Below are positions 15,271-24,504 of a DNA stretch of 32,334 bases, piece by piece. The stretch is taken from positions 1-32,334 of the forward strand of contig JAEUUP010000087.1 in NCBI GenBank assembly GCA_016787525.1. Direction: 5' to 3'. The stretch's first letter is position 1, and every line of letters starts with the position of its first letter. A program made the translations under genes and the position numbers. Source of the stretch: Saprospiraceae bacterium. GTDB lineage: Bacteria; Bacteroidota; Bacteroidia; Chitinophagales; Saprospiraceae. The notes under the pieces are model-generated. The model was given only the letters and a program-made list of their open reading frames with translations. It did not search any database and was not told the origin of the DNA.

Positions 15271-16901
15271 AAAACCGAACTCACGCCTACTTTTACACCA
15301 CTGAAAGCTGGCTCTAAACGGCAAATGCCACCTGTGCAGACCACACCTTCCACTTGTTTGACATAAGCGACCGTTATGCGGTTGGATTCGTGCGAAAAAG
15401 CGATGGATACTGAGGGGTAGTGCAAAGCCTTTGTTGTTTTTTTGGGGACGACATTCCACATATCTAACACCGTAAACGACCAACGTGGGGCGATGCTCAA
15501 CTCGGCACTACCATAAAGCCATGAGCCATAATCTTGCTGTGTGTGCATATACTGCGCTTCCAATTTGAGCGACTTTTTGTCATCCAACCTTTTCTGAAAT
15601 GCCATAAATGGCGTTAGGGTTTGCACATTAGGTACATTGGGTTTGACTTCATAAATGCGCTGATTGTAGGTTTGTAGTTGTAAACCAATCGTCAAATCTG
15701 TTTTTTCTTTCTTGAATAAACAACTTGCATACATTTCGCGATAGAGCAGCACATTGTCCAATGTTGTGATATTCGATACATTCAAATCAAGATTCAAATG
15801 GTCTTTAGGTGCAAGTTTGATGTCCAATTGCACAGCTTGTTCGCCCAATTCTTGGGTTGCTGGCACATAACGAGTCGTTAAACGGTAGCTGTTTTGGCGA
15901 CTCATGGGTGGTAAAAAATTCAACATACCACGATTCAAAACCGCAAAAGGTGTCGTCCGAAACGTGAAACCCTCGGTTCTTTTGGCTTCCAACGTGATAC
16001 CTACCCCCTCAGTAATGTAGCCAATATTGGTGTAAAGCACTGTACCAGAACGATTGACGAACTTTCCTTCCGTTTTTGTACCATCTCGATTCACTTTGGG
16101 TGCATAAGGGTCAAATAACGCTTCTGCTGTTTTAAAGGCTGTTTCGATATACCATGTCCATTTGCCAACGCTCAATGTATTGTAAAAGGTAGCGGCAAAA
16201 GTGTTGTATTTTGCACCGATACTGTCTGCTTTTGTGTAAGTAGCCAAAGCCGAAACGACTTGATTGACCGTTTCGTCGTCCAAAGTGCGGTGGACGAGTC
16301 CCAACCCAGGTGCAAGCGATACATTTTTTACGGTAAAGAACCCCTCAGTATTGAAGCCATTAATGGTGGATTTATAGAAACTGAATTGCTGTTTTTGACG
16401 ACCCGAGAAAGCTTTGACGTGGATATTGTCAGTCAATTGATAATCTAAATTCAAACCAACAAGGGCATTGTCCACACCCAAAGGTCGGTCTTCATAGCTA
16501 CGATAAATGATGCCTGAACCGATTTGGTCGTAGATATAACCGCCATAAATGGTCAAATCGTGAATGCGTTTTTTGAGATAAAAACGCCCAATGCCGTTGG
16601 CAGAATACGATTCACGTGGGTTCAAAAGTTGCGAATTGTTGAACAAATCGAAACGCACACCGATGTCGAAACCCGCTCGATTGTAGTTCAAAGTTAACCA
16701 CGAATCTGCACCCACCAATTGGCGGTCGTACTGTGGAATATTCGCCGCGCCAATGGCCGAATCGCGCATATAAAAATTGCCATTGGCTTGCAAATTGCCA
16801 CTTAAAACACCTGCGTCGGTTGTTGTAGCGTTTTGACAATCAATATTTTGTAAAAAAAATAAAAGACAAAGGAGTAAAATTTTTATTCGTAAAACTATCA
16901 T
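15267..16901 (-). CDS. DUF6029-like outer-membrane beta-barrel protein
   Basis: A 544-residue protein. The start is ATG at 16899-16901; a TTG two codons earlier is less likely. The N-terminus is a signal peptide (LRIKILLLCLLFFLQNIDC). The rest is alternating-polarity beta strands. It has the LSGNLQANGNFYMRDS start, WLTLNYNRAGFDIGVRFDLF, and a segment on a unique red-flagged 'GSGIIYRSYEDRPLGVDNA' loop that are typical of the Bacteroidota DUF6029 group. That group is predicted to form an outer-membrane pore-like barrel of unknown role. No TonB plug is present. It is convergent with nhaD, overlapping it by 4 bp. It contains three copies of the repeated word (15409 antisense; 16005 and 16340 sense, each read as Thr-Glu-Gly). 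Confidence 0.75.
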   Translation of the reverse strand: MIVLRIKILLLCLLFFLQNIDCQNATTTDAGVLSGNLQANGNFYMRDSAIGAANIPQYDRQLVGADSWLTLNYNRAGFDIGVRFDLFNNSQLLNPRESYSANGIGRFYLKKRIHDLTIYGGYIYDQIGSGIIYRSYEDRPLGVDNALVGLNLDYQLTDNIHVKAFSGRQKQQFSFYKSTINGFNTEGFFTVKNVSLAPGLGLVHRTLDDETVNQVVSALATYTKADSIGAKYNTFAATFYNTLSVGKWTWYIETAFKTAEALFDPYAPKVNRDGTKTEGKFVNRSGTVLYTNIGYITEGVGITLEAKRTEGFTFRTTPFAVLNRGMLNFLPPMSRQNSYRLTTRYVPATQELGEQAVQLDIKLAPKDHLNLDLNVSNITTLDNVLLYREMYASCLFKKEKTDLTIGLQLQTYNQRIYEVKPNVPNVQTLTPFMAFQKRLDDKKSLKLEAQYMHTQQDYGSWLYGSAELSIAPRWSFTVLDMWNVVPKKTTKALHYPSVSIAFSHESNRITVAYVKQVEGVVCTGGICRLEPAFSGVKVGVSSVF

Positions 16902-17076
16902 AATCAATTATTTTAAAGGCAAATTTGCAGATTAGATTTCACAGATTTATCACTTTTTTGTTTTAAGAGAACTATCAAGGTGGAAAAAAGCTTAGCTTAG
17001 TACAAAATGATAAATGGTCAAATAAAGCCGTAGGCTCGGCTGTTTTGTAGTTCCTTAATCCTAAAATTTAAAAAAA

Positions 17077-18150
17077 ATGACAATAGAACAACTTCATACT
17101 GAGGGGTGCATTTTGTTTGAGTGTATCAGTGGTTCGAGGGCGTATGGCACACATTTACCGACTTCCGACACCGACATCAAAGGCGTATTCGTGATGCCCG
17201 AAGAACGACTTTTCGGCTTAGGCTATGTCGAGCAAGTGAACGACGCACGCAACGATGTAGTGTACTATGAATTGCGGCGTTTTGTTGAGTTATTGATGAA
17301 AAATAACCCCAATATTTTAGAGATGCTCAACTCTCCCGAAGATTGTATTCTGCACAAAGACCCACTTTTTGATTTGCTGATAACGGAGATGTTTTTGTCA
17401 AAACTATGCAAAAACGCCTTTGCAGGCTATGCGTGGGCGCAAATCAAAAAAGCACAAGGTTTGAACAAAAAGATTGTGAATCCGATGAGCAAAGAGCGCA
17501 AAACGATTCTCGAATTTTGCTACGTAGCACATGAACAGGGTTCGATACCCCTCAGTAATTGGTTAAAAAACAATAATTTAGAGCAAGAGAGATGTGGTTT
17601 GGTGAATATCCCAAATATGATGGGCTGCTTTTCTGTTTTTTACGATACCGATGGTTCAAAACAGTACAAGGGCATCATGAGAAAAGATGAAGCCAATGAT
17701 TTGCTCTTGAGCAGCGTCGTAAAAGGAGAAAAACCGATGGGTTTGCTGTTTTTCAATAAAGACGGCTATTCAAAATATTGCAAGGACTATCGTGAGTATT
17801 GGGAATGGGTTGAAAATCGCAATGAAGCGCGCTACGAAAACACTGTTGCATCGGGCAAAAACTACGATGCGAAGAATATGATGCACACTTTTCGCCTATT
17901 GGATATGGCAGAAGAAATGCTGAAAGAAAGGAAAGTCAATGTACGCCGCCCGAATCGCGAGGAGCTATTGGCAATTCGTAGAGGCGAGTTTGAATACGCT
18001 GACTTGATTGCAAAAGCAGAGCGAAAGTTAGTAGAAATTGATGCCGCTTTTGATGCCTCGGACTTGCCCGAGATGCCCGATGTGCAGATAATAGAGCCTA
18101 TTTTGATTGATATTCGGCAAAAATGGTATGAGAAAAAACGAATCCACTGA
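17077..18150 (+). CDS. RlaP/YcgL-like nucleotidyltransferase-domain protein
   Basis: A 357-residue protein with a DNA-polymerase-beta-type nucleotidyltransferase core at the N-terminus: ISGSRAYGTHLPTSDTDIKG, in which GS (19-20) and the metal-binding Asp31/Asp33 are intact. KGVFVMP and the YYELRRFVELLMKNNPNILEML segment match the RlaP/COG3541 group, found in phages and bacteria, often in RNA-repair contexts. The C-terminal half is helical and includes DAKNMMHTFRLLDMAEEML, also typical of the group. The substrate is unknown. Its ATG (17077) is preceded by an A7 stretch. The repeated word lies just inside the start (17098-17107, Thr-Glu-Gly) and again at 17547. Confidence 0.85.
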   Translation: MTIEQLHTEGCILFECISGSRAYGTHLPTSDTDIKGVFVMPEERLFGLGYVEQVNDARNDVVYYELRRFVELLMKNNPNILEMLNSPEDCILHKDPLFDLLITEMFLSKLCKNAFAGYAWAQIKKAQGLNKKIVNPMSKERKTILEFCYVAHEQGSIPLSNWLKNNNLEQERCGLVNIPNMMGCFSVFYDTDGSKQYKGIMRKDEANDLLLSSVVKGEKPMGLLFFNKDGYSKYCKDYREYWEWVENRNEARYENTVASGKNYDAKNMMHTFRLLDMAEEMLKERKVNVRRPNREELLAIRRGEFEYADLIAKAERKLVEIDAAFDASDLPEMPDVQIIEPILIDIRQKWYEKKRIH

Positions 18151-18290
18151 GCTATTGGGTCTAAAGAACTTTCAATTGTCCAACAAATCATAAACAGTTT
18201 GAAGAAATTTGAGCCCTATTTTTTCTCAAAATTAGACAAATAATGTAAAAAACAAATCTTTGAACAACCGCTTAGATTGTTAAAAGTCTA

Positions 18291-18298
18291 TACTTTTG
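18291..18298 (+). promoter_or_regulatory. -7 element (TACTTTTG) of pepT
   Basis: Exact TAnnTTTG, 31 bp upstream of the pepT ATG. A TTTG at 18259-18262 could be the -33 box but the spacing (28) is long. Confidence 0.4.
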
Positions 18299-18328
18299 TT
18301 GTCATTTTTAAATTTAGAATTAGAGACT

Positions 18329-19576
18329 ATGCAAAAATTTAATCATACTGTTGCCGAGCGTTTTTTACGCTATGTACAAATTGATACGCAAGCTGACCCA
18401 ATGAGCGATACAACGCCATCGAGTGAAAAGCAAAAGAATTTGAGCCGCCTTTTGGTCGAAGAACTCAAAGAAATGGGTATTGAAGATGCCGAAATGGATG
18501 ACTTTGGTTATGTTTATGCCACTTTGCCAGCCAATACAGATAAAACCAATATCCCTACCCTATGCTTTTGCAGCCATGTGGATACGGCTCCCGATGCCAG
18601 TGGTACAGGTGTCAAACCCATCGTTCACCACAACTATCAAGGCCAAGATATTGTGCTGCCTGATGACACGACTCAAGTGATTCGCTTGGCAGACTATCCT
18701 TATTTGAAAACCCAAATGGGGAATGACATCATCACGGCAAGTGGTTTGACCCTATTGGGAGCTGACGACAAAGCGGGCGTGGCAGAAATCATGGACGCTG
18801 TGTATCAACTCATCCATACCCCCTCAGTAAAACACGGTCGTGTGCGCATTTTGTTTACACCCGATGAAGAAATCGGACGGGGTGTGGACAATGTAGATAT
18901 GCAAAAACTCAATGCTGACTTTGGTTATACACTCGACGGTGGCCCCATAGGAGACATCGAGAATGAGACTTTCTCCGCCGATGGAGCTACCATAAAAATT
19001 CAAGGCGTGGCGGCTCATCCAGGCTATGCCAAAGGTAAGATGGAAAATGCCATTAAAATTGCCTCAGATATTGTTTCGGCTCTGCCCAAAGACCATTTGA
19101 CACCCGAGACGACCGAGGGCAAACAAGGGTTCATTCATCCTACAAAAATAGAAGGTAGCTTAGAAAACGCATCGGTTTCTTTCATTTTGCGCGATTTCGA
19201 CGATGTTTTGCTGGCTGAAAAGGCAACCATACTGAGGGGTATCATGGACAAAGTGATGGCAAACTATCCACAATCGAAAGCAGAGTTGATGGTTTTTGAA
19301 CAATATCGCAATATGAAAGTCATGTTGGACAAATATCCGCAAATCACAGAATATGCCATTGAAGCAACCAAAAGAGCAGGATTAACTCCGCATTTGGGTT
19401 CTATTAGAGGTGGTACAGATGGTTCGCGTTTGTCTTTTATGGGTTTGCCTTGCCCCAATTTGTTTGCTGGCGAGCAGGCGATTCACTCGCGACATGAGTT
19501 TGTTTCGGTTCAAGATATGGAGAAAGCGGTCGCGATGATTGTGCATTTGTGCGCTGTTTGGGAAGAAAAAAGTTAA
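18329..19576 (+). CDS. pepT: Peptidase T (tripeptide aminopeptidase)
   Basis: A 415-residue zinc aminopeptidase of the M20 family that releases the N-terminal residue of tripeptides in the cytoplasm. Metal and catalytic residues are visible: His83 and Asp85 (SHVDTAPD), Asp146 (GADDKAG), Glu180/Glu181 (TPDEEIGRG), Asp203 (TLDGG), and the last His in HSRHEFVS near residue 390. The dimerisation insert (AAHPGYAKGKMENA) lies between. The length matches PepT (~410). ATG 18329 matches the usual N-terminus; an upstream in-frame TTG at 18296 would only add residues. Repeated-word copies at 18820 and 19231 fall in variable segments. Confidence 0.96.
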   Translation: MQKFNHTVAERFLRYVQIDTQADPMSDTTPSSEKQKNLSRLLVEELKEMGIEDAEMDDFGYVYATLPANTDKTNIPTLCFCSHVDTAPDASGTGVKPIVHHNYQGQDIVLPDDTTQVIRLADYPYLKTQMGNDIITASGLTLLGADDKAGVAEIMDAVYQLIHTPSVKHGRVRILFTPDEEIGRGVDNVDMQKLNADFGYTLDGGPIGDIENETFSADGATIKIQGVAAHPGYAKGKMENAIKIASDIVSALPKDHLTPETTEGKQGFIHPTKIEGSLENASVSFILRDFDDVLLAEKATILRGIMDKVMANYPQSKAELMVFEQYRNMKVMLDKYPQITEYAIEATKRAGLTPHLGSIRGGTDGSRLSFMGLPCPNLFAGEQAIHSRHEFVSVQDMEKAVAMIVHLCAVWEEKS

Positions 19577-19601
19577 CACGGTTTGAAATCTGAGCCTTCG
19601 A

Positions 19602-19664
19602 TTAGGTGGATTTAAGGATTAATGAATGCTTTTTAACAGTCTATTTTTCTTTAAACCCACCTAA
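19602..19664. terminator. Possible bidirectional terminator between pepT and the FadJ-like gene
   Basis: A 16-bp inverted repeat with two mismatches (TTAGGTGGATTTAAGG, 19602-19617; complement at 19649-19664) and a 31-nt T-rich loop. It sits in the short space between two convergent genes. Confidence 0.4.
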
Positions 19665-19679
19665 ATCTCTATCAGATGT

Positions 19680-21797
19680 TTAAAAAACCTCACCATTTTC
19701 GACCATTTTCTTCAAAAACTTTGGTACACGGAAACGCTGTCCATGCAGTTTTTCATAAACAGCGCATTTCTCAACAAAAGCAGCCAAACCATAGTCGTTA
19801 ACGTATTGAAAAACGCCACCGCGTACTGACGGAAAACCCCAACCCTGCACACTGCCAAAATTCCCTTCTGCGATGGACTTAATAACACCCTCGTGTAAAC
19901 ACCACAGAGACTCCAAAACCTGTACAAACAGCAGTCGTTCGGTCACTTCGTTGGCATTATACTGAGGGGTCTTCATATTGGCATTCAAGCCGTTCCACAA
20001 TTTTCTATTGCCCTCGCGGTCATAATCGTAAAATCCTGCTCGTACATCGCGCCCATTGCGTCCATCGTTTATCATCATATCCAAAGTGGCAACGGCTGGA
20101 TGGCGCACATATTTCGGGCCATACAATTCAGCTGCCTGACGTTCGTATTCGCTGATTAAATCCAGCGATTGGTCGTCCGCCCAAGCCAAAGGCCCGTAGC
20201 GCATACCCGATTGGATACCCAGATTCTCTATCAAAGCAGGGGGGAAACCCTCTTGCAGCATCGAAATACCTTCTAAGATATAGGTGTTGCGCACTCGACC
20301 GCTGAAAAAGCCCCACGAGTCTTTCACAACAATCGGTATTTTTTTAATCAATTTGATGAAATCAAAGGCACGTGCGATGGTCTCATCGCTGGTCGCTTCA
20401 CCTTTCACGATTTCGACCAAAGGCTCGTCTTCGACGGGTCGGAAGAAACGCATACCTGCAAAATTGGCAGGGCGGTTGGTCGTTTTGCCCAATTTTGTAA
20501 TCGGAATAGAACTTGTGTTGGAAGCGATGATGCAATACTGGTCAAGATAACCCTCAGCTTCTTTGATAACTTTCGACTTCAGTTGTTGGTTTTCAAAAAC
20601 AGCTTCGATGATGATGTCGCAACTGTCGAATTCATCCATTTTTTCGGTTGCTAAGATGCGGGCGAGGGTATCATGGCGTTCTTTTTCGGTTATTTCTTTG
20701 TTGTCAACCAGTCGTTGCATTTTTTCGGCGGTGTACAATTTGCCTTTTTCTGCCACGCTGCGCGAAATATCTTTCAAAACCACATTCAAACCCGCTCTCG
20801 CACACGCATAAACGATACCAGAACCCATCAAACCCGCTCCGATGACACCCACTTTGCGTGGTCTGAATTTTCCATACCCTTTCGGACGACTTGCACCATA
20901 GCGTATGGCATTGTAGTCGAACCAAAAAGTCTTTATCATATTTTTGGCTTCACGCGAAAGGCAGACATTCACGAAGTAGCGGCTTTGAATCAAGCAAGCT
21001 GTATCAAAATCCACGCGACTGCCTTCGACCAAGGTACTCAAAATGGCTTCATAACAAGGGAAAATGTGTCGTGTTCTTTTATATTGTTCCGCTGTCAGGC
21101 GGCGAATGGTTCGTCCTGTCTTTGCATCGCGTACAGAGCCATCAGGAATTTGCTCCCCCTCAGTATCCCACGGGCGACAATAGTTTTGATTGTTTAAAAT
21201 CCAAGCCCGCGATTTTGCCAAAAGGTCGCGTTCATCTTCTGCCAACTCATCAATCACACCTGCCACGAGTGCTTCTTTAGGATTGTAGTAATGTCCGTCG
21301 CAAGCGACATGATAGGCTTTTTCGATACCCAAAAGCCACATCAGACGAATGATTTCGCCACCGCGAGGCATCAAACCCAAAGAAGTATCGGGCAAACCCA
21401 ATTTTATATCCGACTTATCAATCGCTATCCGATGATGACACGCCAACGCCAAACCAAAGCCCGGCCCCAAAGCTGTGCCGTTGATAGCTGCAACGACAGG
21501 CGCACCTGGACTTTCCAATTGTCGAAAAAACTGAGACAATTTCTGTGATGTATCGAAAATCGCTGCAGCATCGGTACAGTTGTAGAAAAAATCGAGGTCG
21601 CCACCATGCACAAAATTCTTTTTGGCCGACGTGATAATGACCCCCCTCAGTAAACCTTTCGCTTTTTCAGCTTTGAGATGTTCCAAAACAGGCACAAAGG
21701 TGCGACCAATCTCGTGGCTGATGATATTGTAGGGCGAGCCATCCATATCGAGTGTCAGCGTGACGATGTTCTGTGTATCTTTTTCGTAACGAATCAT
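19680..21797 (-). CDS. FadB/FadJ-like enoyl-CoA hydratase / 3-hydroxyacyl-CoA dehydrogenase fusion, active sites altered
   Basis: A 705-residue protein from ATG at 21795-21797; the frame is open further upstream, but MIRYEKDTQNI is the natural start. Residues ~10-260 are a crotonase fold (NFVHGGDLDFF, INGTALGPGFGLALACHHRI, LGLPDTSLGLMP). Residues ~305-500 are an NAD-binding 3-hydroxyacyl-CoA dehydrogenase domain (GVIGAGLMGSGIVYACARAG, ASNTSSIPI), followed by the C-terminal HAD helices (GMRYGPLAWADD). In E. coli FadB the hydratase uses Glu119/Glu139 and the dehydrogenase His450. Here the aligned residues are Gly115, Asp137 and Arg450 (AGMRFFRPV instead of HFFNPV). It may be a beta-oxidation-related enzyme with changed chemistry or a non-catalytic paralogue. 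No thiolase or FadA-like gene is adjacent. Confidence 0.88.
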   Translation of the reverse strand: MIRYEKDTQNIVTLTLDMDGSPYNIISHEIGRTFVPVLEHLKAEKAKGLLRGVIITSAKKNFVHGGDLDFFYNCTDAAAIFDTSQKLSQFFRQLESPGAPVVAAINGTALGPGFGLALACHHRIAIDKSDIKLGLPDTSLGLMPRGGEIIRLMWLLGIEKAYHVACDGHYYNPKEALVAGVIDELAEDERDLLAKSRAWILNNQNYCRPWDTEGEQIPDGSVRDAKTGRTIRRLTAEQYKRTRHIFPCYEAILSTLVEGSRVDFDTACLIQSRYFVNVCLSREAKNMIKTFWFDYNAIRYGASRPKGYGKFRPRKVGVIGAGLMGSGIVYACARAGLNVVLKDISRSVAEKGKLYTAEKMQRLVDNKEITEKERHDTLARILATEKMDEFDSCDIIIEAVFENQQLKSKVIKEAEGYLDQYCIIASNTSSIPITKLGKTTNRPANFAGMRFFRPVEDEPLVEIVKGEATSDETIARAFDFIKLIKKIPIVVKDSWGFFSGRVRNTYILEGISMLQEGFPPALIENLGIQSGMRYGPLAWADDQSLDLISEYERQAAELYGPKYVRHPAVATLDMMINDGRNGRDVRAGFYDYDREGNRKLWNGLNANMKTPQYNANEVTERLLFVQVLESLWCLHEGVIKSIAEGNFGSVQGWGFPSVRGGVFQYVNDYGLAAFVEKCAVYEKLHGQRFRVPKFLKKMVENGEVF

Positions 21798-21961
21798 ATT
21801 GACGAGTGATTTTAGGTCAATGGCTATTTGCAAATGATTACTGACCAATGACGACTGACGAAAGCAAAGCCCAAAATTAAAAACAAACGCCGAATACAAA
21901 ACCTGTCTAACAATTTAAAAAAAAGAAAAACGACTATATGTAGGCGTAGAGGCTTAATTCG

Positions 21962-21969
21962 TAAGTTTG
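21962..21969 (+). promoter_or_regulatory. -7 element (TAAGTTTG) of the TesA-like gene
   Basis: Exact TAnnTTTG 22 bp upstream of the ATG. No -33 TTTG at a normal distance. Confidence 0.4.
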
Positions 21970-21990
21970 CAAACTAAAAATTTAATAAAA

Positions 21991-22668
21991 ATGAAAATAC
22001 TGAAATTTTTTCTCTTTTTGGGCATCTTGAACCTATTGGCTTGCCAACAAACGACCGATAAACCCAAAACGGAACAAACCACAACCGCCGCACAACCCAC
22101 AGTTGCCAAGAAAAATATCCTTTTTTTCGGTAACAGCCTAACAGCTGCTTATGGTTTAGACGATGTATCGTTGGGCTTTGTGTCATTGACTCAAAATCGT
22201 ATTGACTCGCTCAAATTACCGTATCGGTGCATCAATGCAGGCTTGAGTGGCGAGACAACAGCGGGCGGTGCGCAACGCGTGGATTGGGTCATCGCACAAC
22301 AACCTGTGGATGTTTTTGTCTTAGAATTGGGCGGCAATGATGCTTTGAGAGGCTTAAAGCCCGACGAAAGCACCAAAAACCTGCAAACCATCATTGATAA
22401 AGTAAAAGCCAAGTACCCCTCAGTACAAATCATTTTGGCAGGCATGGAAGCCCCACGCAATATGGGCAAAGACTACACAACGGCTTTCCACAACATCTAT
22501 CCAGCTTTGGCGACCAAAAACAAATTGCCTTTGATTCCATTTATATTGGAAGGAGTCGGTGGCGTAGCAGAATTAAACCAAAAAGATGGGATTCATCCAA
22601 CAGCGGAAGGCAACAAAATCATCGTAGAAACGATTTGGAAGACGCTTAAACCATTTATCAGTCAATAA
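21991..22668 (+). CDS. TesA-like SGNH arylesterase/thioesterase lipoprotein
   Basis: A 225-residue protein. ATG 21991 is chosen over an upstream TTG (21967) because it starts a lipoprotein signal (MKILKFFLFLGILNLLAC, lipobox cysteine 18), followed by a Thr/Gln-rich linker. The SGNH blocks are complete: Ser49 in FFGNSLTAAYGL, Gly in LSGETTAGG, Asn116 in ELGGNDALRG, and Asp199/His202 in KDGIHPTAEG. The set is that of TesA/arylesterase-type multifunctional esterases, which act on acyl esters or acyl-CoA in the periplasm. Divergent from the FadJ-like gene, with its own terminator. An antisense copy of the repeated word (22415) reads Tyr-Pro-Ser-Val. Confidence 0.92.
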   Translation: MKILKFFLFLGILNLLACQQTTDKPKTEQTTTAAQPTVAKKNILFFGNSLTAAYGLDDVSLGFVSLTQNRIDSLKLPYRCINAGLSGETTAGGAQRVDWVIAQQPVDVFVLELGGNDALRGLKPDESTKNLQTIIDKVKAKYPSVQIILAGMEAPRNMGKDYTTAFHNIYPALATKNKLPLIPFILEGVGGVAELNQKDGIHPTAEGNKIIVETIWKTLKPFISQ

Positions 22669-22698
22669 GTAAACATTCCTTCTTCTTTTTCGTAGTAG

Positions 22699-22739
22699 TA
22701 CTTTTGAAAAGTCATGTCGCTTTTCAAAAGTATATTTTT
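22699..22739 (+). terminator. Rho-independent terminator after the TesA-like gene
   Basis: Perfect 13-bp stem TACTTTTGAAAAG (22699-22711) / CTTTTCAAAAGTA (22720-22732) with an 8-nt loop, followed by a T-rich run. Confidence 0.8.
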
Positions 22740-22811
22740 TTATTCAATGAGAACTAGTATTTTTGGCACGCAAATCTAATTATGTCATTTTTAAACTAAA
22801 TAACAATTCAG

Positions 22812-24059
22812 ATGAAAAGAAATTTTATATTTTTTGCATTTCTGTTTTCATGCTCAATGCTTTGGGCAGGTACGCCAACTATTGATGGCACTTTCGACGG
22901 CACAGGTGTTTGGGGTGCTGCGCGTGCTACATCTGACCTTACCCCAGGTTGGGGCGGTGCTAACGCTAAAAAACTATATGTTACAGCTGATGCCAATTAT
23001 ATTTATTTGGGCGCAGAGATTTCTTCTGCAAGTTGGCAACATTTTGCTTTCCTTATCAACACCAAAGCAGGTGGTGGTTCGGCAGACTCTTGGGGTCGTA
23101 AAATTGTTTATGACCATGCCAATAAGCCTGACTATGTTTTTAGAGGGCATTTGGGTCGCGACAATGTGCCCAACGGGAATGATTATGGTAACTACGCCGA
23201 ATTTCATTCATGGGATGGTGCCAGTTGGACAGGAGTGGGTACACCAATATCTAACAATGGAACAACTTATTCTGTCGCCGATAATATTCCTAACAACTTC
23301 AATGCCGCTGATGGCTTTGTTGAAGTCCGTATCGCTCGTACAGCCGTTACAGGCGCAAGTCAAGCAGAGCTATTAGATGTAGTTGCGCTCGATGTTCAAT
23401 TTTTGATTTATGGTGACGGTAACAATCATGGCCCATTTGATGCAGTACCCGATGATAATAATGCAACAGACTGGGATTTAACGAACCCCGTTGTGGTTAG
23501 CAATTATGCACCGACAGTTGCCATCGGTGTCACTTGGTTAGACTTTTTGGCAAAAGCTCAGAAAGATGGTTCAGTAGATTTGACTTGGTCAACGGCTTCT
23601 GAAAAATTCAATAGCCACTTCGATGTGCAACGCAGTGCAAATGGTCGTGATTGGACAACGATAGGCACAGTGAAAGGCAACGGTACAACAAATACAAAAA
23701 AGACTTATCAATTCACTGACAATGACCCCCTCAGTGGTATCAACTATTATCGTCTCAAACAAGTGGATTTTGATGATAAATTCGAGTATTCGACGATTGC
23801 TTCGGTAGATATGCGCTTGGGCAAAAAAGCTTTGACAGTATTCCCGAATCCAGCTTCCGACAAAATCAACTTTGTCTCAAACAACCTCGATACTGAGGGG
23901 TCTGTACAGATTTTTGACATGAAAGGCTCTTTAGTGAGAACGGTACAAGTGGTTGGTAATCAATTGGATATTAGTGATTTAGCGATTGGCTTATATCAAG
24001 TCCGTTTTATCAATAAAGTAGGTGTCGCAACAGATTTGGTTCGTTTTGTGAAACAATAA
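22812..24059 (+). CDS. T9SS-exported protein with CBM9-like beta domain
   Basis: A 415-residue protein with a signal peptide (MKRNFIFFAFLFSCSMLWA). Residues ~20-230 are an all-beta passenger beginning TPTIDGTFDG, with ANAKKLYVTADANYIYLGAE. That pattern (IDG...DW...LYVTAD..YLYLG) is the usual look of CBM9-like or DOMON-like carbohydrate-binding folds in exported Bacteroidota proteins; the ligand is unknown. Residues ~235-335 form the Fn3-like linker (LTWSTASEKFNSHFDVQRS, YYRLKQVDFDDKFEYS). The end is a T9SS sorting domain (LTVFPNPASDKINFVS, YQVRFINKVGVATDLVRFVKQ). It is followed by a strong terminator. Copies of the repeated word at 23727 (reverse) and 23892 (forward) bracket the sorting-domain start. 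Confidence 0.88.
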   Translation: MKRNFIFFAFLFSCSMLWAGTPTIDGTFDGTGVWGAARATSDLTPGWGGANAKKLYVTADANYIYLGAEISSASWQHFAFLINTKAGGGSADSWGRKIVYDHANKPDYVFRGHLGRDNVPNGNDYGNYAEFHSWDGASWTGVGTPISNNGTTYSVADNIPNNFNAADGFVEVRIARTAVTGASQAELLDVVALDVQFLIYGDGNNHGPFDAVPDDNNATDWDLTNPVVVSNYAPTVAIGVTWLDFLAKAQKDGSVDLTWSTASEKFNSHFDVQRSANGRDWTTIGTVKGNGTTNTKKTYQFTDNDPLSGINYYRLKQVDFDDKFEYSTIASVDMRLGKKALTVFPNPASDKINFVSNNLDTEGSVQIFDMKGSLVRTVQVVGNQLDISDLAIGLYQVRFINKVGVATDLVRFVKQ

Positions 24060-24075
24060 AATGAGTGCTTATACA

Positions 24076-24118
24076 ACAAAGGTCGGCGAGTCGTAGGCTC
24101 GCCGACCTTTGTGTTTTT
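24076..24118 (+). terminator. Strong Rho-independent terminator after the CBM9-like T9SS gene
   Basis: 15-bp perfect stem (24076-24090 with 24098-24112; core AAAGGTCGGCGAG) and 7-nt loop, then GTTTTT. Confidence 0.9.
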
Positions 24119-24504
24119 AGTCGGGTACAATATCCGATACAGGACTATAATCAGCACCCCTACCCTAATGCTTTTGGTTAAACTTCAAAAAACAATTTTC
24201 AATATTTAAATATTTGCATTTTAGAAATATAAACCCATATATTGCGTTATCAAATATATACAATAAAGATAGAAACCGATTTTCATCACACGTCAAACCC
24301 AAAACCCTTGATTACTTGTGTTTTTCCAGAAAAAAAATGAACATCATCAGCCCGCTGTGTCAATATCCAATAGCTGCTTAGAGCCTATTTTTTGGCACCA
24401 CCCCCTACATTCGAGTGTCCCTGCATCTCGCCGTCGCATCAACCGATTTTGCCGATTCAAGCATCTGCAACACCTTACGAACAATTGATTTATTGGAAAG
24501 TAGA
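24119..24504. other. Intergenic region without recognised gene
   Basis: AT-rich, with no convincing coding frame. It contains TATCCGATACAG (24131-24142), a 12-mer also present in the arm of the 43-bp palindrome (4924-4935). Confidence 0.4.

Noticed and set aside
20551-20557. Another copy of the repeated word (CCCTCAG)
   Set aside because: It lacks the fourth C and the final T; treated as a near miss and not counted.
21798-21899. 34-codon N-terminal extension of the FadJ-like gene
   Set aside because: It does not resemble the family; the crotonase domain starts right after ATG 21795-21797.
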